From: Pirellulaceae bacterium | GTDB lineage: Bacteria > Planctomycetota > Planctomycetia > Pirellulales > Pirellulaceae | Reading direction: 5' to 3' | DNA: 45,162 nucleotides | Assembly: GCA_023382975.1 (NCBI GenBank) | Contig: JAHDXO010000074.1 | Coordinates: 1 to 45,162 of the forward strand | In this document: one piece after another, positions 16,861-24,408 of the stretch | Position numbering within the stretch: position 1 is the stretch's first letter | Layout: every line of letters starts with the position of its first letter | Made by a program: the position numbers and the translations under genes | The notes under the pieces: generated by a model | Seen by the model: only the letters and a program-made list of their open reading frames with translations | Database searches by the model: none | What the model was told of the DNA's origin: nothing

Positions 16861-17916
16861 ATGACGATTGAACTGCGACACGATGCTCTTCTACTTCTCT
16901 TCTTCGCCCTGGCGCTCACCGGGATGAGCCGGGCTGCCGACGAACCAGCGGCGACGCGGGAATTCGAGGTCCGTAACGACCGGGCCTTTTTGGGCGGCCA
17001 GCAGGTTGATCTGTGGGGGCTGCGGTGCGGCAATGCGCTGCACAGCGAGGCGATCACCGAACGGCATATCCGCAATCTGGACAACATGGCGGCTCACGGG
17101 ATCAACCTGATCGGCGTGTACATTCAGGGAAGCAACGGAGGCTGGCCAGATGCGGACGCCGCGCTGAACGGCTTCACCCGCGACGGCAAACTGAAACCGG
17201 TGGTGGCTCAACGGCTGGAAACGCTCGTTCGCGAGGCCGACCGGCGCGGCATGGTCGTGATGGTCGGCCTTTTCACGCAGCGCAAGGATCAGGAGTTTTA
17301 CGACAACGCGGCGATCCAGCAGGCGATCGAGGAGGCGGCCCGGTTTCTGTCGCAGCGAAAGTTGAAGAACGTCTTCGTCGATGTCATTCACGAGTTCAGC
17401 CATCCCGAACGGATGGACCAGGAGATCTTCCGCGAGCCAGACGGGGAAACGAAGAAGTCCAAGTTGACCGCCTGGTTCAAGGCGATTGCCCCCGACATCG
17501 AAGTCGGCGTTTGTCCCGATATGACCTCCGACACGGGCGACACGTATCCGGGCATGGACGTGCGGATCATCCAGAAGGAAATGCCCATCCCGGCGACAGG
17601 ATTCGTCGTCAACGTCGAGGCATTGCGGCACGACATCTATCAGAACGACGGTGTCTTTAGCCGGGGCGACATCGACGAGATCCTCGCCGGTTGCCAGCGG
17701 TATCTGGCCGCGCCAAACGCGGTCCTGCTGTTTCACGCGTGCTACATCCAGGGAATCACAAACTACAGCGGCAGCGCACCCCATGCCGAGATGGGCGGCT
17801 ACGGCACCGGCGCCAACGACCGCGGCGTGCGGTTCTATTACGAATGGGTCCGCGACCACGTGGGCCGGTGGCAGTATCCCAAGCATCTGCCGGCCGCGGC
17901 GTCGCAAGGGACGTGA
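16861..17916 (+). CDS. Exported divergent glycoside-hydrolase-like TIM barrel, twin 1
   Basis: I start at ATG 16861 (GGGAGG upstream), giving 351 residues with a Sec signal (ALLLLFFALALTGMSRAADE). The sequence after it reads like a clan GH-A barrel: VRNDRAFLGGQQVDLWGLRC, NLDNMAAHGINLIGVYIQGS and RRGMVVMVGLFTQRKDQEF. In place of the usual N-E-P the strand-4 position reads HEFSHPER with E178. A strand-7-like position reads HAEMGGYG with E310. Both acidic residues are kept, but their surroundings are unusual, so activity is possible and the substrate is unknown. A near copy lies at 20910. Similarity at DNA level is very high in the first ~350 bp and clearly lower in the middle. Confidence 0.8.
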   Translation: MTIELRHDALLLLFFALALTGMSRAADEPAATREFEVRNDRAFLGGQQVDLWGLRCGNALHSEAITERHIRNLDNMAAHGINLIGVYIQGSNGGWPDADAALNGFTRDGKLKPVVAQRLETLVREADRRGMVVMVGLFTQRKDQEFYDNAAIQQAIEEAARFLSQRKLKNVFVDVIHEFSHPERMDQEIFREPDGETKKSKLTAWFKAIAPDIEVGVCPDMTSDTGDTYPGMDVRIIQKEMPIPATGFVVNVEALRHDIYQNDGVFSRGDIDEILAGCQRYLAAPNAVLLFHACYIQGITNYSGSAPHAEMGGYGTGANDRGVRFYYEWVRDHVGRWQYPKHLPAAASQGT

Positions 17917-17986
17917 GGCAAGTCTTCCAAAGCCGCTGCCCGAAGTCGCTCGCCCCTTGTGTCGGCCTGCGGCATGGCGGTATCAT

Positions 17987-18002
17987 TAAGCTGACGAGCT
18001 TA
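17987..18002. other. Short inverted repeat before DUF1559 gene
   Basis: TAAGCT-GACG-AGCTTA forms a perfect 6-bp stem with a 4-base loop in the 118-bp gap between the first TIM-barrel twin and the next gene. It could end transcription weakly or be a small operator; no T-run follows. Confidence 0.3.
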
Positions 18003-18034
18003 CCCACCTATATTCTTTCCCGCCCAAGAGAACC

Positions 18035-19024
18035 ATGCCCACCCCCAGGAAAACGCCGTCCGCCTTTACGCTGGTCGAGTTGCTTGTGGTGATCGCGATC
18101 ATCGGGATTCTCGTAGCACTTCTGTTACCGGCCGTCCAGACCGCCCGGGAAGCAGCGCGCCGTATGCAATGCTCGAGCAATCTCAAGCAACTGGGCTTGG
18201 CGAGCCACAACTATCACAATGTCTTCGGTTGTTTCCCGCCGGGCAGCATTACCGAAGGCCCGTGCTGTACCCAGAAGAGTCGCATCAACTGGGCGATCGC
18301 CCTGCTGCCCTATATCGAGCAACAGTCGGCGTTCGAATTGTACGACCACAGCGTGTACAACGAAGATCCGGCCAACGATGCGGTCCGCAAGACCTATGTC
18401 GCCGCGCAGATCTGTCCCTCCGATCCGGGCGGTGGAGATCTGCAGATCCCTTGCACCGGCCCCGGCGGCACGGTGGCTCGGGGCGGCCTGGGACTCGAAT
18501 ACCGAACCAGCTCCTACAAATGCGTGGCCGGCTGCGTTGGCAGCGACATCCCGCTCAGCGCCCAACAGGGTTGGTGGGACAGGTATACGCCCGCGTTACC
18601 ATTGCCGCGGGAAGACCGGCGCGGGGTGCTGCACATGGTCGGAGTGCTGAATTGGAGGTGCGAGTCCCTGCAGAGCGTGCTGGACGGATCATCGAATACC
18701 TTGATGATCGGGGAAAAGAGCACCTCCACGCGGCGCGACATGGCGGCGTTCTGGGCCTACACGTATCTCAGCTATGCGATGGGGCACACCGTCGAGCATC
18801 CGCTGTCCATCAACAACGATCTCGCGTCGTGTCTGACGTTGGCCAGCGAAATGGGCGTCTGGGGAGGCGGGGCTTGCTGCAACAGTTGGGGAAGCTTCCA
18901 CCCCGGTGTCGTCCAGTTTGCGTTGGCCGACGGCTCGGCGCGCGCAATCAATCAAAACATCGATTTGACGATCCTGTGCGCCCTCAGCACGATCCACGGT
19001 GGAGAAATACTGCAAATGCCGTGA
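18035..19024 (+). CDS. DUF1559 pseudopilin-like protein
   Basis: The 329-residue protein opens MPTPRKTPSAFTLVELL, followed by a hydrophobic helix (VVIAIIGILVALLLPAV) and AREAARRMQCSSNLKQLGLA. This is the pseudopilin-type N-terminus joined to DUF1559. The C-terminal signature FHPGVVQFALADGSARAI is present. Several cysteines in the middle (GPCCTQKS, CPSDPGGGDLQIPC, GGGACCNSW) could form disulfides, as expected for an exported protein. A moderate AAGAGAA lies before the start. It is followed by a small lipoprotein gene with a regulatory-like domain, a pairing seen often in planctomycetes. Its function is unknown, as for the family. Confidence 0.93.
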   Translation: MPTPRKTPSAFTLVELLVVIAIIGILVALLLPAVQTAREAARRMQCSSNLKQLGLASHNYHNVFGCFPPGSITEGPCCTQKSRINWAIALLPYIEQQSAFELYDHSVYNEDPANDAVRKTYVAAQICPSDPGGGDLQIPCTGPGGTVARGGLGLEYRTSSYKCVAGCVGSDIPLSAQQGWWDRYTPALPLPREDRRGVLHMVGVLNWRCESLQSVLDGSSNTLMIGEKSTSTRRDMAAFWAYTYLSYAMGHTVEHPLSINNDLASCLTLASEMGVWGGGACCNSWGSFHPGVVQFALADGSARAINQNIDLTILCALSTIHGGEILQMP

Positions 19025-19112
19025 TGTCCGCAAGAACGAGCGATCCAGGGCTGAATCGCGTTTTGCGAAACGGGGTCGGACCTCGTTCGCAAGGAACCGC
19101 CCGGAGGAAACC

Positions 19113-19661
19113 ATGCCGAAACGTAGGCCGTCCCCGACTCGCGAAAAGCCAGTTCGCGAGAGTTGCTCCGATCTCCCAGCGTCCCGACGTGTGTGGCGCA
19201 CGGGCTGCGATCTGCTGAGGTGCGTTCTGCTCCTGCTTCCTCTGCTGGCCGGTTGCGGCGGCAAGGATTACACGGCCGTCCCGGTTTCTGGCCGGGTCAC
19301 TTTGGATGGCACGCCTCTGCAGGATGTGGGCATTGTCTTTGTGCCCTTGGCAACGGGCCGAGACGACCCGAACATCGGGCCCGGATCGCTTGGCCGCACG
19401 GACGCCGATGGCCGGTTCACTCTCCGCACCGTTCGCGGCGACAAAGGCGCCGTTCCCACGGAACACGTCGTCCGCATGGCGTTTGCTACGGCTCAAAGCG
19501 ATCTGGACGGTCCGGAAGGATTCGCGCCGGCGGGATCGAACGTCCCTGGACCAGCTCCGCAGAGGAGTGGGCTGCCCCGCCAGGCCCTCGACGGCAGTCT
19601 GCACTTCGAAGTTCCCCCGCAAGGCACGGATCAGGCCAATTTCGATTTCGTATCCCCTTGA
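19113..19661 (+). CDS. Lipoprotein with carboxypeptidase-regulatory-like (transthyretin-like) domain
   Basis: The ATG at 19113 has GGAGGAAA directly upstream; earlier in-frame starts overlap the DUF1559 gene. The 182-residue product has a basic N-terminus, a hydrophobic stretch (CDLLRCVLLLLPLLAGCGG) and a lipobox LAGC, so it should be a lipid-anchored envelope protein. The mature part begins VPVSGRVTLDGTPLQDVGIV and FVPL, then TDADGRFTL, which is the beta-sandwich of carboxypeptidase-regulatory-like domains. The C-terminus is Pro- and Gly-rich. Such proteins commonly follow DUF1559 genes and may form a surface pair with them; no biochemical role is known. The gap from the DUF1559 gene is 88 bp, which fits co-transcription. 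Confidence 0.87.
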   Translation: MPKRRPSPTREKPVRESCSDLPASRRVWRTGCDLLRCVLLLLPLLAGCGGKDYTAVPVSGRVTLDGTPLQDVGIVFVPLATGRDDPNIGPGSLGRTDADGRFTLRTVRGDKGAVPTEHVVRMAFATAQSDLDGPEGFAPAGSNVPGPAPQRSGLPRQALDGSLHFEVPPQGTDQANFDFVSP

Positions 19662-19715
19662 GCGGCGTTCGAAAACACGCCGTCATCACGCGTCCCCAAT
19701 CCCGCGCGCCGCCCC

Positions 19716-20846
19716 ATGAGATTCCGCAGCATCGTTTGCACACTTCATCGCTGGTTGGGCCTGACGTCCGGCTTGCTTGTCTTCGTCGTCGCTCTGTCGG
19801 GGAGTCTCTACGTCTTCGAGCGGGAGTTCCGGGATTGGCTCGACCGCTACCGGCACGTGGACCCCGGATCGGGACCCCTGTTGCCCCCGTCTGAACTGCG
19901 CACCATCGCGGAACGGCAACTGCCGGGCGAATCGGCTGCGAGGATGTATTACCAAGGCCCACGTCGCGCCGCGTTCGCTCAGTTCGGCAACATCAAGACG
20001 CAAAACTACAAGCTGGTCTTTCTGAATCCGTACGATGGGTGCGTTCTGAAGGTCAAGGACATGAACTACGACTTTTTTCACGTCGTCTTCAGCCTGCACT
20101 ACAGGCTGTTGCTGAGGCCGGATCTGGGAACGACCATTGTCGATATCGCTACGCTGGTGTTTGTCGTGGTCTTGATCAGCGGATTGGTCAACTGGTGGCC
20201 CCGCACCCGGGCAGTGATCGGGCAGCGTCTGCGGATCAAGTGGCGAACCGTCTGGCGGCGGCGGAATTACGACCTGCACAACGTCTTGGGGTTCTACGTT
20301 CTCCCGGTCTCCCTGGTCGTCGCCTTGACCGGACTGGTCTGGGGATTCGCCTGGGTCAATCATGCCGTCCGGTGGTTCGCCTCGGGAAGTTGGACGGGAC
20401 CACTGGCCTCCGAGTCGGCGGCTTATGACATGCCCACACCGACGGGTTCACCGATCCAAAACCTGGACGCTGCCTGGAAACGCATCGCGGAGGACCATCA
20501 CGACGCTGAAGAGTTGATTGTGTTCTTCCCGTCGCCATCGCAAGCCACCATTCGGTTCGTCGTGAACCCGCAGCGGTACACCTACTACAAGACGGATCAC
20601 TTCGACTTCGATCCGATCACACTTGCGGCGACTTCGGGCAAGGATTCGTGGGGCAGGTACGAGAACGCGACGATGGCCGGCATCGTCCGCCGAGCCAATT
20701 ATGACATTCACATCGGGGCGATTCTGGGGCCCCCCGGCAAGATGATCGCTTTCTTGGCCGGCCTCGTCACCGCCAGCTTGCCAGTGACGGGTTTCTTGAT
20801 TTGGTGGGGCAAACGGAGGCGAACCAAGGCGTGTCCGCCGGTTTGA
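19716..20846 (+). CDS. PepSY-associated membrane protein (PiuB-like)
   Basis: The 376-residue protein has the PepSY-associated TM layout. Helix 1 follows LHRWLGLTSGLLVFVVALSG (residues ~9-28). A periplasmic PepSY-like loop contains LVFLNPYDGCVLKVK. Helix 2 lies near 145-165 (IVDIATLVFVVVLISGLVNW) and helix 3 near 195-215 (GFYVLPVSLVVALTGLVWG). A second periplasmic loop is followed by a final helix (FLAGLVTASLPVTGFLIWW). Conserved histidines in LHRW, FSLHYR and YDIHIG are typical and may bind haem or metal. Family members are often iron-regulated and have been linked to siderophore or ferric reduction steps. No ribosome binding site is obvious. The gap from the lipoprotein gene is 54 bp. A link to the haem uptake block nearly 9 kb upstream is speculative. 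Confidence 0.88.
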   Translation: MRFRSIVCTLHRWLGLTSGLLVFVVALSGSLYVFEREFRDWLDRYRHVDPGSGPLLPPSELRTIAERQLPGESAARMYYQGPRRAAFAQFGNIKTQNYKLVFLNPYDGCVLKVKDMNYDFFHVVFSLHYRLLLRPDLGTTIVDIATLVFVVVLISGLVNWWPRTRAVIGQRLRIKWRTVWRRRNYDLHNVLGFYVLPVSLVVALTGLVWGFAWVNHAVRWFASGSWTGPLASESAAYDMPTPTGSPIQNLDAAWKRIAEDHHDAEELIVFFPSPSQATIRFVVNPQRYTYYKTDHFDFDPITLAATSGKDSWGRYENATMAGIVRRANYDIHIGAILGPPGKMIAFLAGLVTASLPVTGFLIWWGKRRRTKACPPV

Positions 20847-20909
20847 AGTGTCTTCGTCAGGCGGTAGGATGTTGGACATTACCAAGTGTTGAGGTGCGGA
20901 GAGAGGACC

Positions 20910-21950
20910 ATGGCAATTCAACTGCGATCCATTGCACCGTTGGTGCTTCTGTCCATGTCGTTGTGCGTCTGCCCGATCGGGGCTGCCGACGAACCGGCGG
21001 CGACGCGGGAATTCGAGATCCGTAACGACCGGGCCTTTTTGGGCGGCCAGCAGGTTGATCTGTGGGGACTGCGGTGCGGCAACGCGCTGCACAGCGAAGC
21101 GATCACCGAACGGCACCTCCGCAACCTGGACAACATGGCGGCTCACGGAATCAACCTGATCGGCGTGTACATCCAGGGAAGCAACGCGGGCTGGCCAGAT
21201 GCGGACGCCGCGCTGAATGGCTTCACCCGCGACGGCAAACTGAAGCCGGTGGTGGCTCAACGGCTGGAAACGCTCGTTCGCGAAGCCGACCGGCGGGGCA
21301 TGGTCGTCATGGTCGGTTTATTCACGCACCGCAAGGACCAGGAGTTCCACGATGATGCGGCGATCCGGGGGGCGATCGAGGAAGCAGCCCGGTTCCTGTC
21401 CGAGCGGAAGCTGAAGAACGTCTTTGTCGATCTTTGCCACGAGTTCAGCCATCCCGAGCGGATGGACAAGGAACTGCTCCGCGAACCGGATGGGGAGACG
21501 AAGAAGGCCAAGCTGAGCGCATGGTTCAAAGCCGTGGCTCCCGATATCGAAGTCGGCGTGTGCCCCGACGCAAGGTCCGGCAGCGGAGACTCGTACCCTG
21601 GCTTGGACGTGCGGATGATTCAAAAGGACATGCCCATCCCCGCGACCGGATTCGTCGTCAACGTCGAGACGCTGCGGCAAGATGTCTATCAGAATGACGG
21701 GATTTTCAATCAAACGAACCTGGACTTCATCTTCGCCGATTGCGCGCGGTATCAGGCCGCGCCGAACGCCGCGATGCTGTTCCATGCGGCCTTCATTCAA
21801 GGAATCACGAACTACAGCGGCAGCGCACCCCATGCCGAAATGGGCGGCTACGGCACGGGCACCAACGACCGCGGCGTGCGATTCTATTACGAATGGGTCC
21901 GCGACCACGTCGGCCGCTGGGACTACCCCCGGCACGTGCGGGGCAGGTAG
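20910..21950 (+). CDS. Exported divergent glycoside-hydrolase-like TIM barrel, twin 2
   Basis: The 346-residue protein starts at ATG 20910 (GGAGAGAGG upstream) with a Sec signal ending CPIGAADE. It is a twin of the protein at 16861: both carry FEVRND/FEIRND, the LGGQQVDLWGLRCGNALHSE run, HEFSHPER, IPATGFVVNVE and HAEMGGYGTG. The two likely catalytic glutamates (in HEFSHPER and AEMGGYG) are kept in both, which argues that each copy is under selection. Differences cluster between the middle and the last quarter (for example PDARSGSGDSY against PDMTSDTGDTY, and NQTNLDFIFADC against SRGDIDEILAGC). Three unrelated genes (DUF1559, lipoprotein, PepSY) lie between the twins. The substrate is unknown. 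Confidence 0.8.
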   Translation: MAIQLRSIAPLVLLSMSLCVCPIGAADEPAATREFEIRNDRAFLGGQQVDLWGLRCGNALHSEAITERHLRNLDNMAAHGINLIGVYIQGSNAGWPDADAALNGFTRDGKLKPVVAQRLETLVREADRRGMVVMVGLFTHRKDQEFHDDAAIRGAIEEAARFLSERKLKNVFVDLCHEFSHPERMDKELLREPDGETKKAKLSAWFKAVAPDIEVGVCPDARSGSGDSYPGLDVRMIQKDMPIPATGFVVNVETLRQDVYQNDGIFNQTNLDFIFADCARYQAAPNAAMLFHAAFIQGITNYSGSAPHAEMGGYGTGTNDRGVRFYYEWVRDHVGRWDYPRHVRGR

Positions 21951-21975
21951 AGCCGACGGCAAACAATCCGCCATG

Positions 21976-23046
21976 TTACGGTTCTCGGGCGTCTCGATCA
22001 CCCTTTTCTGCTTCGCCGCAGGCTGCCAGCGCGAGCACCGCGTAGGCAGTGCCGGCGTGCGTGAGGTAGTGCTTCTGATCTTTCCACAATGATCTGGTGA
22101 ACCAGCGACCGCTGGCGCGTTGATGCGATTTCAGCCAGGCCACCCCTCGTTGTATGGCGGGCTCCTCAACCGCGACGCCGGCCTGCCGGAGCACATACAG
22201 GGCAAAGCCGGTTCCGTAGCCGTCGCTGGTGGCCAGATCCTGCTGCTTGCCATCCGAACGCTCCCAGTTTCCCAAGGTCGCCAAGGCCCAGCCGCCATCG
22301 GGTTTCTGGAGCGCGAGCAGATCCCGCACCACTTCCGCCCGCTCCGTACCGGTCATGATCCCGTCGACATGCAACGAGGCCAAGAGCAACATGGCGCGGT
22401 GGTGCAGATGAGCGGGCGGGTTGTGCCGGAAGTAGCCGCGGATCCTGTCGAGTCCGGCGCGTGCCTGCGGGGTTTCCGCGTAACCGTCGGGAGCAACGCC
22501 CACGCCAATCGCGGCCATGGTTGCGCCGTAGTGGTCGTCGATCTCCGACGGTGGCTGATTGTACTTCATCCAATCAAACCCGCCGTCGTCGCGCTGCATT
22601 GACCACATCCGGTCGAGCGCCTTGCGGGTCGTCGGATGCAGTTTCCCCGTGGTCAGCGCGTCATTCTGGGCCAGCACCGATGCCACCATCACCGCCTCAG
22701 TCACGCGGAACTGGACGTCCCGCGGATGATCGCCAAGCGTTTCGAGCCGCGCGCGGATCGAGTCGTGAGCCGGTACGTTCCAAGCAACCAACGGTCGGGT
22801 GAACAGGTACGCATAATCGGTGTGACACGCGAAGCACTTGCGCTCCTGCTGCCAGTTGAGCGCCGCGTTGTCGAGGAACCGGACCGCGGCTGCCGATGAG
22901 AATTCATCGCGGAACGGTTCGTCCGCCCGGTTCTCGCCCACGGGCAGCGTATCTCCCGGCGCGGCCGGTTGCGCGGCGATGGCTGATACGGATGCCCAAA
23001 GCGCGAACGTCAATGCCGCCAGCCGTGTTTTCGATCCATCCGCCAT
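21976..23046 (-). CDS. Exported squalene-cyclase-fold protein with one c-type haem motif
   Basis: I prefer the start at 23046 (MADGSKTRLAALTFALWAS), which gives 356 residues with a clean signal. An in-frame ATG at 23082 would add 12 residues and sits 9 bp from the nitroreductase stop, so it is a real alternative. The mature N-terminus has CFACH at 71-75, a c-type haem attachment site (in QQERKCFACHTDYAYLF). The remainder is an alpha/alpha toroid with turns such as MQRDDGGFDWMKYNQPP and LQKPDGGWALATLGNW, and SHQRASGRWFTRSLW near the end. It thus shares the fold of the two toroid proteins at 12718 and 15543 but is distant in sequence. It may be a periplasmic redox or ligand-binding protein. It follows the nitroreductase closely. 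Confidence 0.85.
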   Translation of the reverse strand: MADGSKTRLAALTFALWASVSAIAAQPAAPGDTLPVGENRADEPFRDEFSSAAAVRFLDNAALNWQQERKCFACHTDYAYLFTRPLVAWNVPAHDSIRARLETLGDHPRDVQFRVTEAVMVASVLAQNDALTTGKLHPTTRKALDRMWSMQRDDGGFDWMKYNQPPSEIDDHYGATMAAIGVGVAPDGYAETPQARAGLDRIRGYFRHNPPAHLHHRAMLLLASLHVDGIMTGTERAEVVRDLLALQKPDGGWALATLGNWERSDGKQQDLATSDGYGTGFALYVLRQAGVAVEEPAIQRGVAWLKSHQRASGRWFTRSLWKDQKHYLTHAGTAYAVLALAACGEAEKGDRDAREP

Positions 23047-23091
23047 TTTCGTTGTTCTCACAATTTCTATTGAATGACCCATGTTTCGTCC

Positions 23092-23610
23092 CTACCAGGT
23101 TTCGTGGTGAACGGCGTCTTCGCGGTAGCGGGTCCGCGGCGCGGGCGACTCTGCGGGCCAACCGACCGCGATCGCCGCGACGGGAATGACAGGTTCCGGG
23201 ATGTTCAGCAACCGGCGGATATGCCGCACTCGGTCCTCGCGTGGATGGACGCCCAGCCAGCAGGCGCCCAGCCCCAGCGCACTGGCGGCCAACAGCAGAT
23301 TCTCGACCGCCGCGGAGCAATCCTGCAACAAGTAGGACAACTGACCGTCGTGGGCCCGGTGCAGATCGCCGCAGATCACGATTCCCAGCGCAGCGTCGCG
23401 GAGCATCCCGCCGTTGGGCAGTCCCGCCGCGATTTGCGACAGCCGGTTCCGGTCGCGGACGACGACAAACGCCCACGGATCCTTCGCGACCGCCGAGGGG
23501 GCGGCCATCGCCGCTTCCAGCAGATCCCGAACCATCTGGTCCGGCACCTCCCGCGGTTGGTACTGCCGCACGCTGCGGCGCGAAAACAAATCATGCAGTC
23601 TCGGGTTCAT
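23092..23610 (-). CDS. Nitroreductase family protein (FMN-dependent)
   Basis: The start at 23610 (MNPRLHDLFSRRSVRQYQPR) has GGGAGAGAAC directly before it; a start at 23631 would add seven residues without a better site. The 172-residue protein has the family features: the basic FMN-binding RRSVRQY at 11-17, MAAPSAVAKDPWAFVVV, and the glycine-rich LLLAASALGLGACWLGVHP. Such enzymes use NAD(P)H and bound FMN to reduce nitroaromatics, quinones or, in some subfamilies, halogenated tyrosines or flavins. The substrate cannot be told here. No signal peptide is visible, so it is cytoplasmic. It is the first gene of a probable two-gene unit with the haem-carrying toroid protein; the genes are 9 to 45 bp apart depending on the start of the latter. 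Confidence 0.88.
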   Translation of the reverse strand: MNPRLHDLFSRRSVRQYQPREVPDQMVRDLLEAAMAAPSAVAKDPWAFVVVRDRNRLSQIAAGLPNGGMLRDAALGIVICGDLHRAHDGQLSYLLQDCSAAVENLLLAASALGLGACWLGVHPREDRVRHIRRLLNIPEPVIPVAAIAVGWPAESPAPRTRYREDAVHHETW

Positions 23611-23721
23611 GTTCTCTCCCCAGCGCCCCAACGGTCAAGTTTACGCCGATTGTAGCAAGACTGAGACGTTTCGATAATCGGGATCAAGGGGGCCGCAACG
23701 CATGGCAAGCGAGACTGGATG

Positions 23722-23740
23722 CACAGGCTGGCAGCCTGTG
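23722..23740. repeat. Short intergenic palindrome CACAGGCT-GGC-AGCCTGTG
   Basis: An 8-bp perfect stem with a 3-base loop lies between the DUF1552 relic and the nitroreductase gene. Sequences of this kind (ACAGGCTGG...AGCCTGT) recur in planctomycete intergenic DNA, from memory. Only one copy is in this window, so its repeat nature cannot be shown here. Confidence 0.5.
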
Positions 23741-23755
23741 TTACGGCGGGGCCGG

Positions 23756-24069
23756 TCAGCTCTCCGTTTCGAGGTCTTTGATTTTCCCGGTGCTGTCGGC
23801 GAACTGCTCGACATGCCACCGCACGATTTGCGCGTGCTGGGCGATTCGTTCGGGTTTGTTCTCGTGATGGGATAGCTCGTGGTAAGCATCGTTCGAGAAA
23901 CAACTGTCGCCTCGTCAATGTAGCCATCACACTCCGTGGGATGATCAGCAATAAACACTGGACAGTTATTTCTCGAACGATGCTAACTGCCGGAGACCCC
24001 GCCGACAAACAGAAAGTTGCGTCCGGACCCATCGTTGGCGAACATCAAGGCGCCGGCCCGCGTCGCATC
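23756..24069 (-). pseudogene. DUF1552 C-terminal relic split by a 98-bp insertion
   Basis: On the minus strand the right part (about 24069 to 23986) reads DATRAGALMFANDGSGRNFL, then FVGGVSGS, and then meets TAG. The left part (23884 to 23756) reads YHELSHHENKPERIAQ, then a segment with WHVEQFA and TGKIKDLETES, then TGA. These are the adjoining C-terminal segments of DUF1552 proteins (F-A-N-x-G-S...; H-E-L-S-H-H...; HVEQFA). They are interrupted by the inverted-repeat element at 23886-23983. Removing the element and one TAA copy (101 bp) joins GS and YHELSHH in frame. The rest of the ~400-residue protein is absent, so the gene was probably already truncated. DUF1552 genes usually pair with DUF1592/DUF1588 cytochrome genes, which are not seen here. 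Confidence 0.78.
23886..23983. mobile_element. 98-bp miniature inverted-repeat element (MITE-like) with 3-bp target duplication
   Basis: The ends form 23-bp terminal inverted repeats: 23886-23908 begins GCATCGTTCGAGAAA and ends AACTGTC, and 23961-23983 is its reverse complement with one mismatch (C against T). TAA flanks both sides (23883-23885 and 23984-23986), as expected for a 3-bp target site duplication. The 52-bp core has no coding capacity, so a transposase elsewhere would have to mobilise it. The reading frame of the surrounding DUF1552 relic is restored if element and one TAA are removed, which supports insertion into an intact frame. I find no second copy in the window and cannot name the parent element. 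Confidence 0.82.
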
Positions 24070-24080
24070 GCGGTGTGGAA

Positions 24081-24215
24081 GGCACCGGCGTGACCACGCT
24101 GCACATCACCCACAACACCCACGAAGCCGACACGCTGGCCGATTGCCTGATCCGTCTGCACGACGGACGCATCGAGCGCCAATTGCTGCCACGGCCGGCC
24201 GTTCGAGTCGAATAA
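24081..24215 (+). pseudogene. ABC transporter ATPase C-terminal fragment
   Basis: In frame to a TAA at 24213-24215 the sequence reads GTGVTTLHITHNTHEADTLA, then DCLIRLHDGRIERQLLP. VTTLHITHNTHEA is the H-loop region of an ABC ATPase (switch histidine in ITHN), and LADCLIRLHDGRI is the strand that follows. Walker A, signature and Walker B regions are missing, and no start is present. The fragment abuts the opposite-strand DUF1552 relic at about 24070, so two unrelated gene ends have been joined. It resembles the ends of LolD/MacB-like or molybdate-type ATPases; the subfamily cannot be settled from 40 residues. Confidence 0.72.
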
Positions 24216-24305
24216 GGCCTTCTGCCCTGCTCCCGTCCCGCGAAGCCTCGTTTGCATTGCGCGCCTTGCGCTCTTATGATATGAGCGCCTTGCTGGAACC
24301 GCAGC

Positions 24306-24353
24306 GGGAATCGTGAGATTTCCGGCTCCGGACTCTTACGAGTTCGGCCGCGG
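24306..24353. repeat. Degenerate palindromic intergenic repeat (GAATTC family), copy 2
   Basis: The two facing arms GAATCGTGAGATTTCCGG (from 24308) and CCGGACTCTTACGAGTTCGG (24328-24347) keep the order and spacing of the repeats at 10757 and 26908 but have lost both perfect GAATTC cores. They lie just before the SGNH-Dabb gene. I treat this as an aged member of the family. Confidence 0.5.
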
Positions 24354-24408
24354 GACGTCCGGCGGCAGATCACCCATTTCCCTTTTTGCACCTCGGAGAG
24401 AACTTGCC

